DNA of 64,000 bases from Desulfobulbus alkaliphilus (GCF_016918545.1 NZ_JAFFQC010000003.1:164921-228920); one strand, 5' to 3'; shown: positions 26,805 to 35,992, counted from the stretch's first letter. The notes: generated by a model from the sequence alone, not told the origin. A program made the numbers and translations.

Positions 26805-28186
26805 ATTTCCCCCTCAACCATCTGATCCTGTTGCAGACGGTGAACGCTCTCACAAAAAGCTTGGCCACGTTCCATGTATCCCGAAAACATGTCAAAACTG
26901 GCACATCCCGGTGCCAGCAGGACGATATCGCCGTCCTCAGCCACGGTCATCGATGCACGAACGGCCTCGTCCATGGAGACAACCGATTGCGTTGGTACAA
27001 TCTCACCTAAGGCGGCTGTCATCAGGGGAGCCGCTTCCCCCAGCAGCACCAGATGTTTGACCCGTTGGGCCACCACATCCCGGAGCAGCAAATAATCACC
27101 GCCTTTGTCCCGGCCGCCGGCGATCAGAATGACCGGCGCCGAACAACTGGACAAGGCTGCCCGCAGGGCACCGACATTGGTCGCCTTGGAGTCATTGATG
27201 AAGCGGACGCCTGCAATCACCGCCACCTCATTCATGCGATGCGGCGGCGGTGTAAAGGCAGCCAGTCCCCTATTGATGGCCTCCCGGCTGGACCCATGCA
27301 GGACAGCGACCAGAAGAGCAGCAGCGGCATTGAGTCGGTTGACCAGGGAGTGGAGTTTCGTCTCCCGAAGATCATAGCGTTCCCTTCTCACCTGTCCTTG
27401 ATGCTGAACATGAAGTTGAATGCTCCCGCCTTCAATCCTCGCGGTACAGAGAGGACCGACACCAAAGCGGAAACTCAATACACCGGAATTGGGCACAATG
27501 CCGGCAACAACCGGATCATCATCACCGAGGACGGCGATATCTCCCGCCTGCTGTTTGCTGAACATGTGCAGTTTGGCCGCCGTGTAGGCCTCCAGGGATC
27601 CATGACGATCAAGATGATCCGGAGAAATGTTGAGGAGCACACCGGTATCAGGCCGAAACGATCCGGCCAGATCCAACTGAAAACTCGATAACTCGAGAAC
27701 CACGACATCATATTGATCGGGATTGATGAAGTACTCCAATAACGGGGTACCGATGTTGCCGCCAATAAAGGGAGTTGCACCGGCAGCCTGGAGCAAGGTG
27801 CCGATGAGACTGGTCACGGTGGTCTTGCCGTTGGAACCGGTGACAGCGATAACCGGCGCCCGAAAACGACCGGCAGCCAGGGCCAGCTCTCCCACAACAG
27901 GCAACCCCTGTTCCCTGGCAGCCCTGAGCACCGGCAGATCAAGGGGCACTCCGGGACCAGGGACAAGCAGATCGGCGTCGGCACAGAAGGCCGCGGTATG
28001 CCCCCCTGTCTCCAACGGTACGTCCATCTCCTCTAAATAGGCCAAAACCTTTGCATCGATCTGCTCCCGATGGCGCAGATCCGAGACCGCAACCCGCAGG
28101 TTCCGGTGGAGAAGAAAATCGACGGTGGCAAGTCCTGCCGTGCCGAGCCCCAGGACCACTGCCCGCATGCCGCTTTGCAACTGCAT
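26801..28186 (-). CDS. murD: UDP-N-acetylmuramoylalanine--D-glutamate ligase
   Basis: 461 residues. GLGTAGLATVDFLL near the N-terminus, ATP-binding VTGSNGKTTVTSL, LELSSFQLD, NISPDHLDRHGS and the C-terminal FINDSKATN and LIAGGRDKGGDY mark it as MurD. It adds D-Glu to UDP-MurNAc-L-Ala. The ATG at 28186 lies two bases after the mraY stop and gives the expected N-terminus. The stop overlaps the next start as ATGA. Confidence 0.97.
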   Translation of the reverse strand: MQLQSGMRAVVLGLGTAGLATVDFLLHRNLRVAVSDLRHREQIDAKVLAYLEEMDVPLETGGHTAAFCADADLLVPGPGVPLDLPVLRAAREQGLPVVGELALAAGRFRAPVIAVTGSNGKTTVTSLIGTLLQAAGATPFIGGNIGTPLLEYFINPDQYDVVVLELSSFQLDLAGSFRPDTGVLLNISPDHLDRHGSLEAYTAAKLHMFSKQQAGDIAVLGDDDPVVAGIVPNSGVLSFRFGVGPLCTARIEGGSIQLHVQHQGQVRRERYDLRETKLHSLVNRLNAAAALLVAVLHGSSREAINRGLAAFTPPPHRMNEVAVIAGVRFINDSKATNVGALRAALSSCSAPVILIAGGRDKGGDYLLLRDVVAQRVKHLVLLGEAAPLMTAALGEIVPTQSVVSMDEAVRASMTVAEDGDIVLLAPGCASFDMFSGYMERGQAFCESVHRLQQDQMVEGEI

Positions 28187-28188
28187 AT

Positions 28189-29268
28189 CTATCTCAGCTT
28201 CAAGGTTGCCAGGGCAACGAGCCCCAGGATGATGGACACAATCCAGAAGCGGACAACCACCTTGGTTTCCGGCCAGCCTTTTTTCTCGAAATGATGGTGA
28301 AATGGCGCCATGAGAAAAATCCTCTTGCCGCCGCTCACCTTGAAATAGCCAACCTGGATAATCACGGACAGGGCCTCCATGACAAAAATACCGCCGACAA
28401 TAACCAGCAGAAATTCCTGCTTGGTGATAATGGCCACTGTTCCCAGGGTGCCGCCCAGGGCCAGCGATCCCACATCGCCCATGAAAATCTGCGCGGGGTA
28501 ACAATTGAACCAGAGAAAGCCGAGACAGGCCCCGACAATGGCACCACAGAAGACCGTGACCTCACCGGCCCCCTGGACAAAAGGAATCTGCAGATAACTG
28601 GCCACCAGGGCATTCCCGGCCACATAGGAAAAAATCAGGTAGGTGGAAGCGGTCACCACGACCGGTCCCGTTGCCAGGCCATCAAGCCCATCCGTGAGAT
28701 TGACGGCGTTGGAAGCCCCGACAATCACCAGGACTGCAAAGGGCAGATACCACCAGCCCAGATCCGGCTGCAGGGTCTTGAAAAAAGGAAAACTAAGGAT
28801 ACCATCGTAGTTCGGACTGAGCAGCAGGTATAAACCCACCAGGGATGCGCCCCCTATCTGCAGAACCAGTTTCCCGCGGGCGCTCAAACCACGCGAATTG
28901 CCCTTGCGGATTTTCCTCAGGTCATCCCAGAAACCAATGGCACCGAAAAGCAGACTGATACCGATCAACAGCCAGACCAGATCACTGCGCAGGTCAGTCC
29001 ACAGCAGGGCGGAGCAGGTCATGGCAAAAAGAATCAGCACCCCGCCCATGGTCGGGACACCCTGCTTGGAGAAATGACTTTGCGGCCCGTCATCGCGAAT
29101 AACCTGACCGATCTGTTTTTTCCGCAGCCAGGCAATGAACCACGGCCCGATGACAACCAGAACAAGGAAGGCGGTCACTGCGGCGCCGATGGATCGGAAC
29201 GTGATATACCGGAACACATTGAGCCAGCTCAACTCCGTATACAGGGGATACAGCAGATTATAAAACAT
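28189..29268 (-). CDS. mraY: Phospho-MurNAc-pentapeptide transferase
   Basis: 359 residues, ten transmembrane segments. Catalytic and binding motifs: GVPTMGGVL, GFWDDLRKI (Asp pair), NAVNLTDGLDGLA, FMGDVGSLALGG and the APFHHHFE histidine cluster. It transfers phospho-MurNAc-pentapeptide to undecaprenyl phosphate, making lipid I. The start is 4 bases after the murE-murF stop. All key residues look intact, so lipid-linked precursor synthesis should be functional. Confidence 0.98.
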   Translation of the reverse strand: MFYNLLYPLYTELSWLNVFRYITFRSIGAAVTAFLVLVVIGPWFIAWLRKKQIGQVIRDDGPQSHFSKQGVPTMGGVLILFAMTCSALLWTDLRSDLVWLLIGISLLFGAIGFWDDLRKIRKGNSRGLSARGKLVLQIGGASLVGLYLLLSPNYDGILSFPFFKTLQPDLGWWYLPFAVLVIVGASNAVNLTDGLDGLATGPVVVTASTYLIFSYVAGNALVASYLQIPFVQGAGEVTVFCGAIVGACLGFLWFNCYPAQIFMGDVGSLALGGTLGTVAIITKQEFLLVIVGGIFVMEALSVIIQVGYFKVSGGKRIFLMAPFHHHFEKKGWPETKVVVRFWIVSIILGLVALATLKLR

Positions 29269-29271
29269 GAT

Positions 29272-32200
29272 TCATTCTGTCCGTTGCGTGCTGTTGAGCT
29301 GCTGTGTCAGTTCCTCGATGAATCGTTCCATGCGCATACCCCGTGACCCCTTGACCAGCAGCCAGTCGCCCGGCGTTAAGCGTTCCTCGGTCAGCAATTG
29401 CAGGACCCGGGAGGCGATGGCCCGTGGCTCGGGAAACACCTGCACATCCGCCGGCTTCATCCCCCCCGCCACGGCGGCCTCAGCCACCTGGGACGCTTGG
29501 TTTCCGGTTATCGCCAGAAAGGTGTAGCCAAGTTGCGCCACCAGGGTCCCGATCCCGCGATGCAGATCTTCCGCGGCCGGCCCGAGTTCAAGCATGTCGC
29601 CCAGGACAGCCATATGGCGGCAGCCGGAGCCAAAAGCAGCCACTGTCCGCAGTCCCGCCGCCATGGACCCCGGATTGGCATTATAAACATCGTTGGCCAG
29701 CCGCAGCCCACCGGGCAAATCGATGGTCACCAGACGTCTGTCCACTGTCCTGTAGCGTTCAAGGCCCCGGGCTATGGACTCTGGAGCAATGCCGGCGGCA
29801 TGGGCGATGGCGGCGGCGGCGGCACAATTGGCAACGTTATGCTCCCCGACGACCGCCACTGTGAGACGGGTTTTCCAGGCATCAATGTGGAGGGTGAAAC
29901 GCATGCCCCGCTCGCCCAGGTTCTGCTGACGGGTGACACGAACAAGCGGGCGATGGCGGCGGCCGGAATCGGTGGTTGCAAAACCGATCTGATTTCCCGA
30001 TGTCCGGGCGGCCAACCGGCGGACATGGGGATCATCGTAATTGACCACCCGCACTGCCTCGGGCCGCATGCCGGCGAACAGTTCCCCCTTGGCCCGTGCT
30101 ACCCCTTCAATGCTGCCCAGCCCAAGGAGATGAGCAGGATGGACATTATTGATGCAACCTACATCAGGATCGGCAATGGCAACAAGACGGGCAATCTCCC
30201 CGGGGGCATTCATTCCCATTTCGACAATGGCCAGCCGGTGGCCGGCTTCGAGAGGAAGAAGCGAGAGGGGCAGCCCCACAAGATTATTAAAATTCCCCAG
30301 CGTTTTCAGCACAGGATCGACGCCGGTGGCCGCACCTGCCATGGCTTCAGCAAAAACAGCCGCGGTCATTTCCTTGACAGTGGTCTTGCCGGAGCTGCCG
30401 GTGACAGCAGCCACCTTGACCCGGTCGCCGACAAGGCGCCGCCGATACGCGGCCAGTCGACCGAGGGCCTGGAGGGTATCAGGCACCTGAACATAGAGGA
30501 TCTCCGAAGACAGGTTCGCCGGTATCCTGGAGGCGATCACCGCCAGCGCTCCGGCTGCTATTGCCGCCTCAATGTAGGCATGGCCATCAAAAGTTTCTCC
30601 GTCCAGGGCGATAAAAATATCACCCGGGACAAGCGTCCGGGAATCAGTAGAGATAGTGCCGAACAGTTCCTGCTGCTTTCCGGCGACAACCTTTCCACCG
30701 GTTGCGGCCAGCAGGTGTTGTGCATTCCAGTGCAACAATCCGTTCATGGCTGTGATACGATCGTCAAAGAAATGTTTGCTCGCTCCGATGACCTGGTACT
30801 GTTCGTGGCCTTTGCCGGCAATGAGGATGGTGTCTTCATCCGTGGCCAGGCTGCAGGCCATGATAATGGCACGGCGGCGATCACTGATCACGGCATAGCC
30901 GTCCCTCAGCGGGACGGCAGTGAACAGCTCCCGCGGCGAGCAGAGCTGTCGGCCAACAGCGGCAACCCCTTGAGCAACTGCATTGATAATGGCTTCTGGA
31001 TCCTCGGTTCTTGGATTATCAGAGGTCAGCAGGACCGCGTCGGCCAGTCGCCCTGCCGCCATACCCATCATCGATCGTTTGCCGGGGTCACGGTCGCCGC
31101 CGCAGCCGAAGACACAGACTAGACGTCCCGTGGCCAGCTGCCGCAGGGTCTGCAGAACATTCTCCAGAGCATCAGGAGTATGGGCGTAATCGACAAAGAC
31201 CGCCGGCCCCTTGTGTCCTTCCAGACCGGGCAGGACCACCCGCTCCAGACGCCCGGGAATCCGCTCCACCTGTGCCAACCCCCCACAGATCCGGGCAACG
31301 GGAAGTTTGAGACTCAAGCCGACACCCGCGGCGGCCAGTACATTGAGAAGATTATGCCTGCCGGTCAGCGAGGAGGTAAATGGCAGGCTCTCGCCCTTGA
31401 GGTGCAGGGTACAGGTACAGCCGCGAATGTTCTGCTCGATCTCGCTGGCGCGCACTTCGCATCCATGCGTCAGGCCGCAGAAGATACGAGGTGTTCGTGC
31501 TGGCAATGACGCTGCCAACCGTTCACCCCAGGACGCTTGTTGCCCGTCGACCCCATCGACAACAAGGACTGCCACCCCATTTTTTTTAAGATAGCGCCGG
31601 AACAACTGTTCCTTGACGACAAAATATCCTTCCATGGTCCCATGGTAGTCAAGATGATCACGGCTGAGGTTGGTGAACAGGGCGACGTCGAAGCCTATGG
31701 CCCCCAATCGTTGCTGAACCAGGGCATGGGAGGAAACTTCGATGATGACATGCGTGACCTGGTTGTCGACCATGGTTCGCAGCAATCCCTGCAGAGTTTC
31801 GGGACCAGGGGTGGTCAGGGTGGCCTCGCCGAGGATATGAACATTCGTACCGTCATGATAACGGTAATTGACCGTACCGATCACGCCAGGACGGTACCCG
31901 GCAGCCAGCAGCATGCCTTCAATCAACCAACTGCAGGTGGTTTTGCCGTTGGTCCCCGTGATCGCTATCAGCTGCATCTGCTCACCGGGATGACCGTGCC
32001 AGGCCGCAACCAGACGGGCCAGGGCATCGTGACTGTCGGTTACCAGGACCAAAGGAACCCTCCCGGCCGGTTCCGGCACTTCCGTATCGGCCTCCATCAC
32101 CACAGCCAGACAGCCGCGACCAATCGCCTCCGGGATAAAGGCATGGCCATCAACCTTTGCGCCGCGAATGGCGACAAAGATGCTTCCCGGGAGGACTTTT

Positions 32201-32307
32201 CTTGAATCGCAGGTCACGGCAATGACCGGCTGCATCATGATCGACTCCGGCGCCTGTACCGGTTTGACCGGGTCAAGCACTTTGATGAGAGAGGTCAAGC
32301 TGTTCAT
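29272..32307 (-). CDS. murEF: Fused MurE-MurF peptidoglycan ligase
   Basis: 1011 residues in one uninterrupted frame. Residues about 1-490 are MurE: AITGTNGKTTCSWL, NLSRDHLDYHG, VDYAHTPDALENVL and SDNPRTEDP, the last being the DNPR motif that specifies meso-diaminopimelate. Residues about 510-1000 are MurF: VTGSSGKTTVKEM, MGMNAPGEI, NDVYNANPGSM and LGDMLELG. A single protein should thus add meso-DAP and then D-Ala-D-Ala to the nucleotide precursor. The ATG at 32307 has GGAG upstream and overlaps the ftsI stop (ATGA). Separate genes are the norm; fusions are known in a few bacteria. Confidence 0.96.
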   Translation of the reverse strand: MNSLTSLIKVLDPVKPVQAPESIMMQPVIAVTCDSRKVLPGSIFVAIRGAKVDGHAFIPEAIGRGCLAVVMEADTEVPEPAGRVPLVLVTDSHDALARLVAAWHGHPGEQMQLIAITGTNGKTTCSWLIEGMLLAAGYRPGVIGTVNYRYHDGTNVHILGEATLTTPGPETLQGLLRTMVDNQVTHVIIEVSSHALVQQRLGAIGFDVALFTNLSRDHLDYHGTMEGYFVVKEQLFRRYLKKNGVAVLVVDGVDGQQASWGERLAASLPARTPRIFCGLTHGCEVRASEIEQNIRGCTCTLHLKGESLPFTSSLTGRHNLLNVLAAAGVGLSLKLPVARICGGLAQVERIPGRLERVVLPGLEGHKGPAVFVDYAHTPDALENVLQTLRQLATGRLVCVFGCGGDRDPGKRSMMGMAAGRLADAVLLTSDNPRTEDPEAIINAVAQGVAAVGRQLCSPRELFTAVPLRDGYAVISDRRRAIIMACSLATDEDTILIAGKGHEQYQVIGASKHFFDDRITAMNGLLHWNAQHLLAATGGKVVAGKQQELFGTISTDSRTLVPGDIFIALDGETFDGHAYIEAAIAAGALAVIASRIPANLSSEILYVQVPDTLQALGRLAAYRRRLVGDRVKVAAVTGSSGKTTVKEMTAAVFAEAMAGAATGVDPVLKTLGNFNNLVGLPLSLLPLEAGHRLAIVEMGMNAPGEIARLVAIADPDVGCINNVHPAHLLGLGSIEGVARAKGELFAGMRPEAVRVVNYDDPHVRRLAARTSGNQIGFATTDSGRRHRPLVRVTRQQNLGERGMRFTLHIDAWKTRLTVAVVGEHNVANCAAAAAIAHAAGIAPESIARGLERYRTVDRRLVTIDLPGGLRLANDVYNANPGSMAAGLRTVAAFGSGCRHMAVLGDMLELGPAAEDLHRGIGTLVAQLGYTFLAITGNQASQVAEAAVAGGMKPADVQVFPEPRAIASRVLQLLTEERLTPGDWLLVKGSRGMRMERFIEELTQQLNSTQRTE

Positions 32308-34139
32308 GGCTGCACTCCATTCGAGTCGAGAGTGAGGATACATTCATCGACACCTGCCAGCGACACCCCTGGGAGGGGATACTGGGCGATGATCCTGCCG
32401 TTGCCATGCACCCGGACCTTGATATTGTAGGGAGCGAGAATCTGCAAGCCCCTGCGAAGGCTCAGGCCTGTTACCGTGGGCATGACCGCGGCCTGTTCCT
32501 GAATTGTTTCCGGCTCCTGAAAGCTATCGAGCCGCTTGCCGATGAAAAATTGCCGCAGATTTTCCTCACTTTTCTCCGGTGGTTCCTCCAGCAGGGTATC
32601 AGTGAATTCATGTTGGGTAAACGAGGTCAACAGCTCCCTGCCCATGGCCTTGAGCGCATCGGTGCCCGGGCGATTTTGCGCCGGTGCAGGCAGGAGGTGA
32701 TCCCGTTCCACGGCCATAAGCAGCAACAAGCGCGGCTGTCTTGCCGGAGCCAGGCCGACAAACAGCTCTTGCATGGAATAACGGGAGTGCATCGTTCTCT
32801 TATGCACCTGTTCATGAGCAGCGGTAAACAGCACCATATCCTCCTCTTCCACCAACCATGGAGTAAATAACTCCCGTCGAATTCTGACGCCGAGCACGGG
32901 ATTGAGTACATGATGTCTTTCCGTGGCCTCACTGTGGCGGCGATAGCGGGTTCTGGTGGCATGATCATAGACTGAATCGACCACATAAGGCGTTATCCGC
33001 CACCCCCCGTTGACCAGACTCGCCAGGGTAACCCCGACCTGGACGCCGGTCACAAAAGCATCGGCTCCGGCTTGTTCCTTCATACCCGATCCGATCTCCC
33101 AGTTGCCGAAGACCGAGCCGTACAACTGGATTCGACGCGCAAAGGCATCAAGCACCGCCGGGAGAAAACCCTGATCCGGCGCCGCGACCGTCATCGGCAG
33201 CAATGCTTCATGGCCAAGGCCCTGGAGCTCAATGGCCGCCGCCCTGGCAAGAATGGAACCAATAAGCTCCTTCTCGAGAACATGGTGATATATCCGGTTG
33301 ATCCTGCTGTTCTCACTGGCCTTCCAGAAATAATTGGGATTAAAGGATGGTTGATTGACCAGGGCCAGTATGCGCCCTGTGCTCGGTTCAAGCAATAGTC
33401 CCATGCCCTTACCTGTCCCCTGGGCGCCAAGGTACTCACGAAACCGGTTCTCCAGCTGTCTCTGCAGGGCAAGGTCCAGTGTCAACACCAGATCCGTGGT
33501 GCCCTCTCCCAGCACTTCCCGTCCCTGGAAATCTATGTCGGGAATATTGATCGTGCGGAACACGCCCGGGCTCAGGACCGCGTCATACCGCCCTTCAACT
33601 CCTGCCAGGCCAATGCCATCCCCCATAAAACCAAGTACGTGGGAGGCTGCCGTATGTGCTGGATAGAAGCGCACTTCGCTTGCCCTGCAGGATACTCCAG
33701 CCAGTTGCAGGGCACTGATCTGCTCCGCTTGCTGTTCATCGAGGCCATCGGCCAGTTCAAGAGGACGCTGTGAACCCATGAGCTGCGCTTCAATTGCACT
33801 GGGCTCCCGACCGACAATCGGTGCTAGAACATGGGCGGTTGCATGTATATCGTCTATTTCAGCCGGGTACACATGCAGGGAATATAACCGGTAGGAGACC
33901 GCAAGTTCGTTGAATGACCGATCATACACCGTCCCCCTTAAAACAAGTTCAGCGGGCGATTGGCCCGCTGAGTTAAAGAGAATTTTGCCGACAGCAGACT
34001 GGATGATCCTGCCGATAACCTGGAGGGAGGGGGGGCATCTATACAGAACGGCCCCAGCCGCTGTCAGCAAAATGATCAGAAAAAGAGTAAGAGCGAACCA
34101 TCTTTTTTTTTTCTTTTTGAAACGCAGGGTACCAGCCAT
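32304..34139 (-). CDS. ftsI: FtsI/PBP-like divisome protein lacking transpeptidase motifs
   Basis: 611 residues. A Lys-rich cytoplasmic start and one membrane helix (about 15-33) precede a class B PBP pedestal (RGTVYDRSFNELAVS), the conserved LTLDLALQRQLE, GLLLEPSTGRILALVNQPSFNPN and the end motif QELFVGLAPARQPRLLLLMAVERD; a PASTA-like domain closes the chain (about 545-605). The catalytic parts are gone: where EPGSxxKP is expected it reads EKELIGSI (33252-33275), no SxN motif occurs and that stretch is about 35 residues short, and AGKTGT is replaced by LFTAAHEQ (near 32810-32840). It lies in the normal ftsI place between ftsL and murE, coupled to murE by an ATGA overlap. It is probably retained as a structural protein. 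Confidence 0.85.
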   Translation of the reverse strand: MAGTLRFKKKKKRWFALTLFLIILLTAAGAVLYRCPPSLQVIGRIIQSAVGKILFNSAGQSPAELVLRGTVYDRSFNELAVSYRLYSLHVYPAEIDDIHATAHVLAPIVGREPSAIEAQLMGSQRPLELADGLDEQQAEQISALQLAGVSCRASEVRFYPAHTAASHVLGFMGDGIGLAGVEGRYDAVLSPGVFRTINIPDIDFQGREVLGEGTTDLVLTLDLALQRQLENRFREYLGAQGTGKGMGLLLEPSTGRILALVNQPSFNPNYFWKASENSRINRIYHHVLEKELIGSILARAAAIELQGLGHEALLPMTVAAPDQGFLPAVLDAFARRIQLYGSVFGNWEIGSGMKEQAGADAFVTGVQVGVTLASLVNGGWRITPYVVDSVYDHATRTRYRRHSEATERHHVLNPVLGVRIRRELFTPWLVEEEDMVLFTAAHEQVHKRTMHSRYSMQELFVGLAPARQPRLLLLMAVERDHLLPAPAQNRPGTDALKAMGRELLTSFTQHEFTDTLLEEPPEKSEENLRQFFIGKRLDSFQEPETIQEQAAVMPTVTGLSLRRGLQILAPYNIKVRVHGNGRIIAQYPLPGVSLAGVDECILTLDSNGVQP

Positions 34140-34146
34140 TATCAAG

Positions 34147-34506
34147 CTACATCCGGCGCACCTGCGTGGCATCGGGCTCAAACAGCTCAAACTTGGTCCC
34201 GGCCAGGGCCAGTATGTGCGCCTTCGACATCAACTGAGCACGAGCAGCAAGCAAATGAACCTGTTCGTCGCCCAGGGATGCATGCATGGCCTGCAGACGT
34301 TCGACTTCCATCGTGGCCGCCTGCGAACGGTGATGCATGATCTGGGTGATCAGCAATCCCAGAACCAGGGCCGCAGCCACAAGGATGCCCAGGACTTTGT
34401 ACTGCTCTCTGGAGAAAGCCAGATCAAGGCGAGCCGCTTGCTTCCGTCCCGGATTGAATATCACCTGCCGCGGTCGGTATCTCCTGACCTGTACATTGGT
34501 TACCAT
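34147..34506 (-). CDS. ftsL: FtsL-like cell division protein
   Basis: 119 residues. A basic cytoplasmic stretch of about 35 residues, one membrane helix (VLGILVAAALVLGLLITQI) and a short periplasmic coiled coil (about 65-100) fit FtsL, which pairs with FtsB and contacts FtsQ and FtsI. Sequence conservation in this family is weak, so the call relies on topology and on its place between rsmH and ftsI. ATG 34506 has GGAG about 8 bases upstream; the longer frame to 34566 runs into the rsmH end. Confidence 0.85.
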   Translation of the reverse strand: MVTNVQVRRYRPRQVIFNPGRKQAARLDLAFSREQYKVLGILVAAALVLGLLITQIMHHRSQAATMEVERLQAMHASLGDEQVHLLAARAQLMSKAHILALAGTKFELFEPDATQVRRM

Positions 34507-34562
34507 ACCCTGCTCTCCTTTTCCCGGTTGTTGCCTACCGAACCACCTGTATCGAGAAGAAC

Positions 34563-35465
34563 TCAATCTCGCGCGGCCACTCTGAGTTTCGCACTTCTGG
34601 CCCTGGGGTTACGGGTCACTTCCGCCCTGGTTGGTTCGATCGGTCCCCTTGTCAGCACCGTATAGGCCGGATTGTCCCTGAAGGCCTGTTTCACCATCCG
34701 ATCCTCGAGGGAGTGAAAGGTGATGACGCAGATTCTGGCTCCTGGAGCCAATACCTTTGGGGCATCGGTCAATACCTGCATCAGGTTGTCCAGTTCACCG
34801 TTCACGGCAATCCGTAACGCCTGAAAGGTTCTGGTAGCGACATGTAATCTGGGTGGGTGATATTTTGCCGGAACCGCCGCGGCCACCACAGCCGCCAATC
34901 TACCGGTCGTCACCACCGGCTCCTCTTCCCTGGCTTTGACAAGAAAACGGGCGATCCTTCTTGCCTGGCGCTCCTCACCGTAATAATAGAGAATATCGGC
35001 GAGCTGCTCTTCGGAGAGGCGGGCGACCAGATCAGCCGCGGAAACAGGAGTACGCTGATCCATTCGCATATCAAGAGCATTGTCCGTCCTGAAGCTGAAT
35101 CCCCGTTCTTCCTGGTCAAGCTGCAGCGAAGAAACCCCAAGATCCACCAGCAGCCCATCGATGCGGACAACTCCAAGCTTGGCGAGCTCGGACAGAAGCG
35201 ATGCATACGACGTCGGGATGATGCGCAACCTGTCACCGTATCGAGACAGACTGATTTTTGCTTTGGCCGCTGCCTCTTCATCCCATTCAAACCCGAGGAC
35301 CTGTCCATCGGGCGCCGATTCCTCAAGCAAAGCCCGGGTATGACCACCCAGACCAAGCGTCCCGTCCACATACACACCTTTGCTGACCGGCCGCAGCCAA
35401 TCAACGACCTCTGCAAGTAATACCGGGATATGGAGAGCATTGCCCTCTTCCGGGGTCTGCTTCAC
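34563..35465 (-). CDS. rsmH: 16S rRNA m4C1402 methyltransferase
   Basis: 300 residues. H-IPVLLAEVVDWL at the start, SAM-binding VDGTLGLGGHTRALLE, DGLLVDLGVSSLQLD, RGFSFRTDNALDMRMD and ITFHSLEDRMVK are the RsmH (MraW) motifs. It N4-methylates C1402 of 16S rRNA. Translation starts at a GTG that overlaps the mraZ stop by one base (TAGTG). Second gene of the dcw cluster. Confidence 0.97.
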   Translation of the reverse strand: MKQTPEEGNALHIPVLLAEVVDWLRPVSKGVYVDGTLGLGGHTRALLEESAPDGQVLGFEWDEEAAAKAKISLSRYGDRLRIIPTSYASLLSELAKLGVVRIDGLLVDLGVSSLQLDQEERGFSFRTDNALDMRMDQRTPVSAADLVARLSEEQLADILYYYGEERQARRIARFLVKAREEEPVVTTGRLAAVVAAAVPAKYHPPRLHVATRTFQALRIAVNGELDNLMQVLTDAPKVLAPGARICVITFHSLEDRMVKQAFRDNPAYTVLTRGPIEPTRAEVTRNPRARSAKLRVAARD

Positions 35466-35926
35466 TAAAATATTCCCAGTGCGGAAAGGCCGTTATTAAA
35501 TTCCTCAAATGTTTCTCTGGTGTGGCGGGCTTCCTCATCCCAGGCAGCTTTATCCCAGATCTCGAAGTGCTCGAGCATGCCAACCAGCACAACATCCTTA
35601 TCTATACCCAGATCAGCTCTAAGTGTGGGCGGCAACAGGATACGTCCCTGTTTGTCCAGTGGACATTCAGTAACGCCGGCAATCACATAACGGACAAACT
35701 TGCCCATATTTGCCTGCGTTTTCCCCTCGTTCAGCAACTTTTCTTCCAAAGCTTCCCATTCGGGTACCGGGTAAGCACGCAGGCAATTTTTCCAATTGGT
35801 CACAATGAGATTTTCAGAGTACCGTTCCCGAAGGACATCACGAAACCGGGCAGGGATATTCAGGCGGCCCTTTGGATCAAGAGTATGTTCCGAGCGACTT
35901 CGAAACCGTTGCACCGTATTCCTCAT
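35465..35926 (-). CDS. mraZ: Transcriptional regulator MraZ
   Basis: 153 residues with two SpoVT/AbrB-like halves: HTLDPKGRLNIPARFRD (DxxGR motif near residues 17-21) and CPLDKQGRILLPPTLR (near 88-104). MraZ forms a ring that binds direct repeats upstream of its own operon and usually represses the dcw cluster. Such repeats are visible 32-66 bases upstream of the start. It is the first gene of the cluster. Confidence 0.97.
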   Translation of the reverse strand: MRNTVQRFRSRSEHTLDPKGRLNIPARFRDVLRERYSENLIVTNWKNCLRAYPVPEWEALEEKLLNEGKTQANMGKFVRYVIAGVTECPLDKQGRILLPPTLRADLGIDKDVVLVGMLEHFEIWDKAAWDEEARHTRETFEEFNNGLSALGIF

Positions 35927-35957
35927 CCCAGACCCGGGCCGCGCCTGGCGTTAACTC

Positions 35958-35992
35958 CACTATAATCCCCTCTGAACCACTTTGCACCACTC
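35958..35992 (-). promoter_or_regulatory. MraZ operator: four direct repeats at 10-bp spacing
   Basis: On the minus strand AGTGG, AGTGG, AGGGG and AGTGG begin exactly 10 bases apart (plus-strand CCACT at 35958, CCCCT at 35968, CCACT at 35978 and 35988). MraZ boxes in other bacteria are short TGG-containing repeats separated by 5 bases, the same period. They lie between the promoter and the mraZ start, where binding would block transcription. Confidence 0.75.

Noticed and set aside
29398..31122. Long open frame (574 codons) on the plus strand opposite murE-murF
   Set aside because: It mirrors the codon structure of the intact ligase on the minus strand, has no family motif and no ribosome site. 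Similar antisense frames opposite ftsZ (19883-21073), aroC (1603-2700) and the epimerase (2893-4344) were rejected for the same reason.
32304..34139. ftsI as a frameshifted pseudogene
   Set aside because: The frame is uninterrupted from anchor to PASTA-like end, the flanking conserved segments are all in the same frame, and start and stop are coupled to neighbours; decay by frameshift does not explain it.
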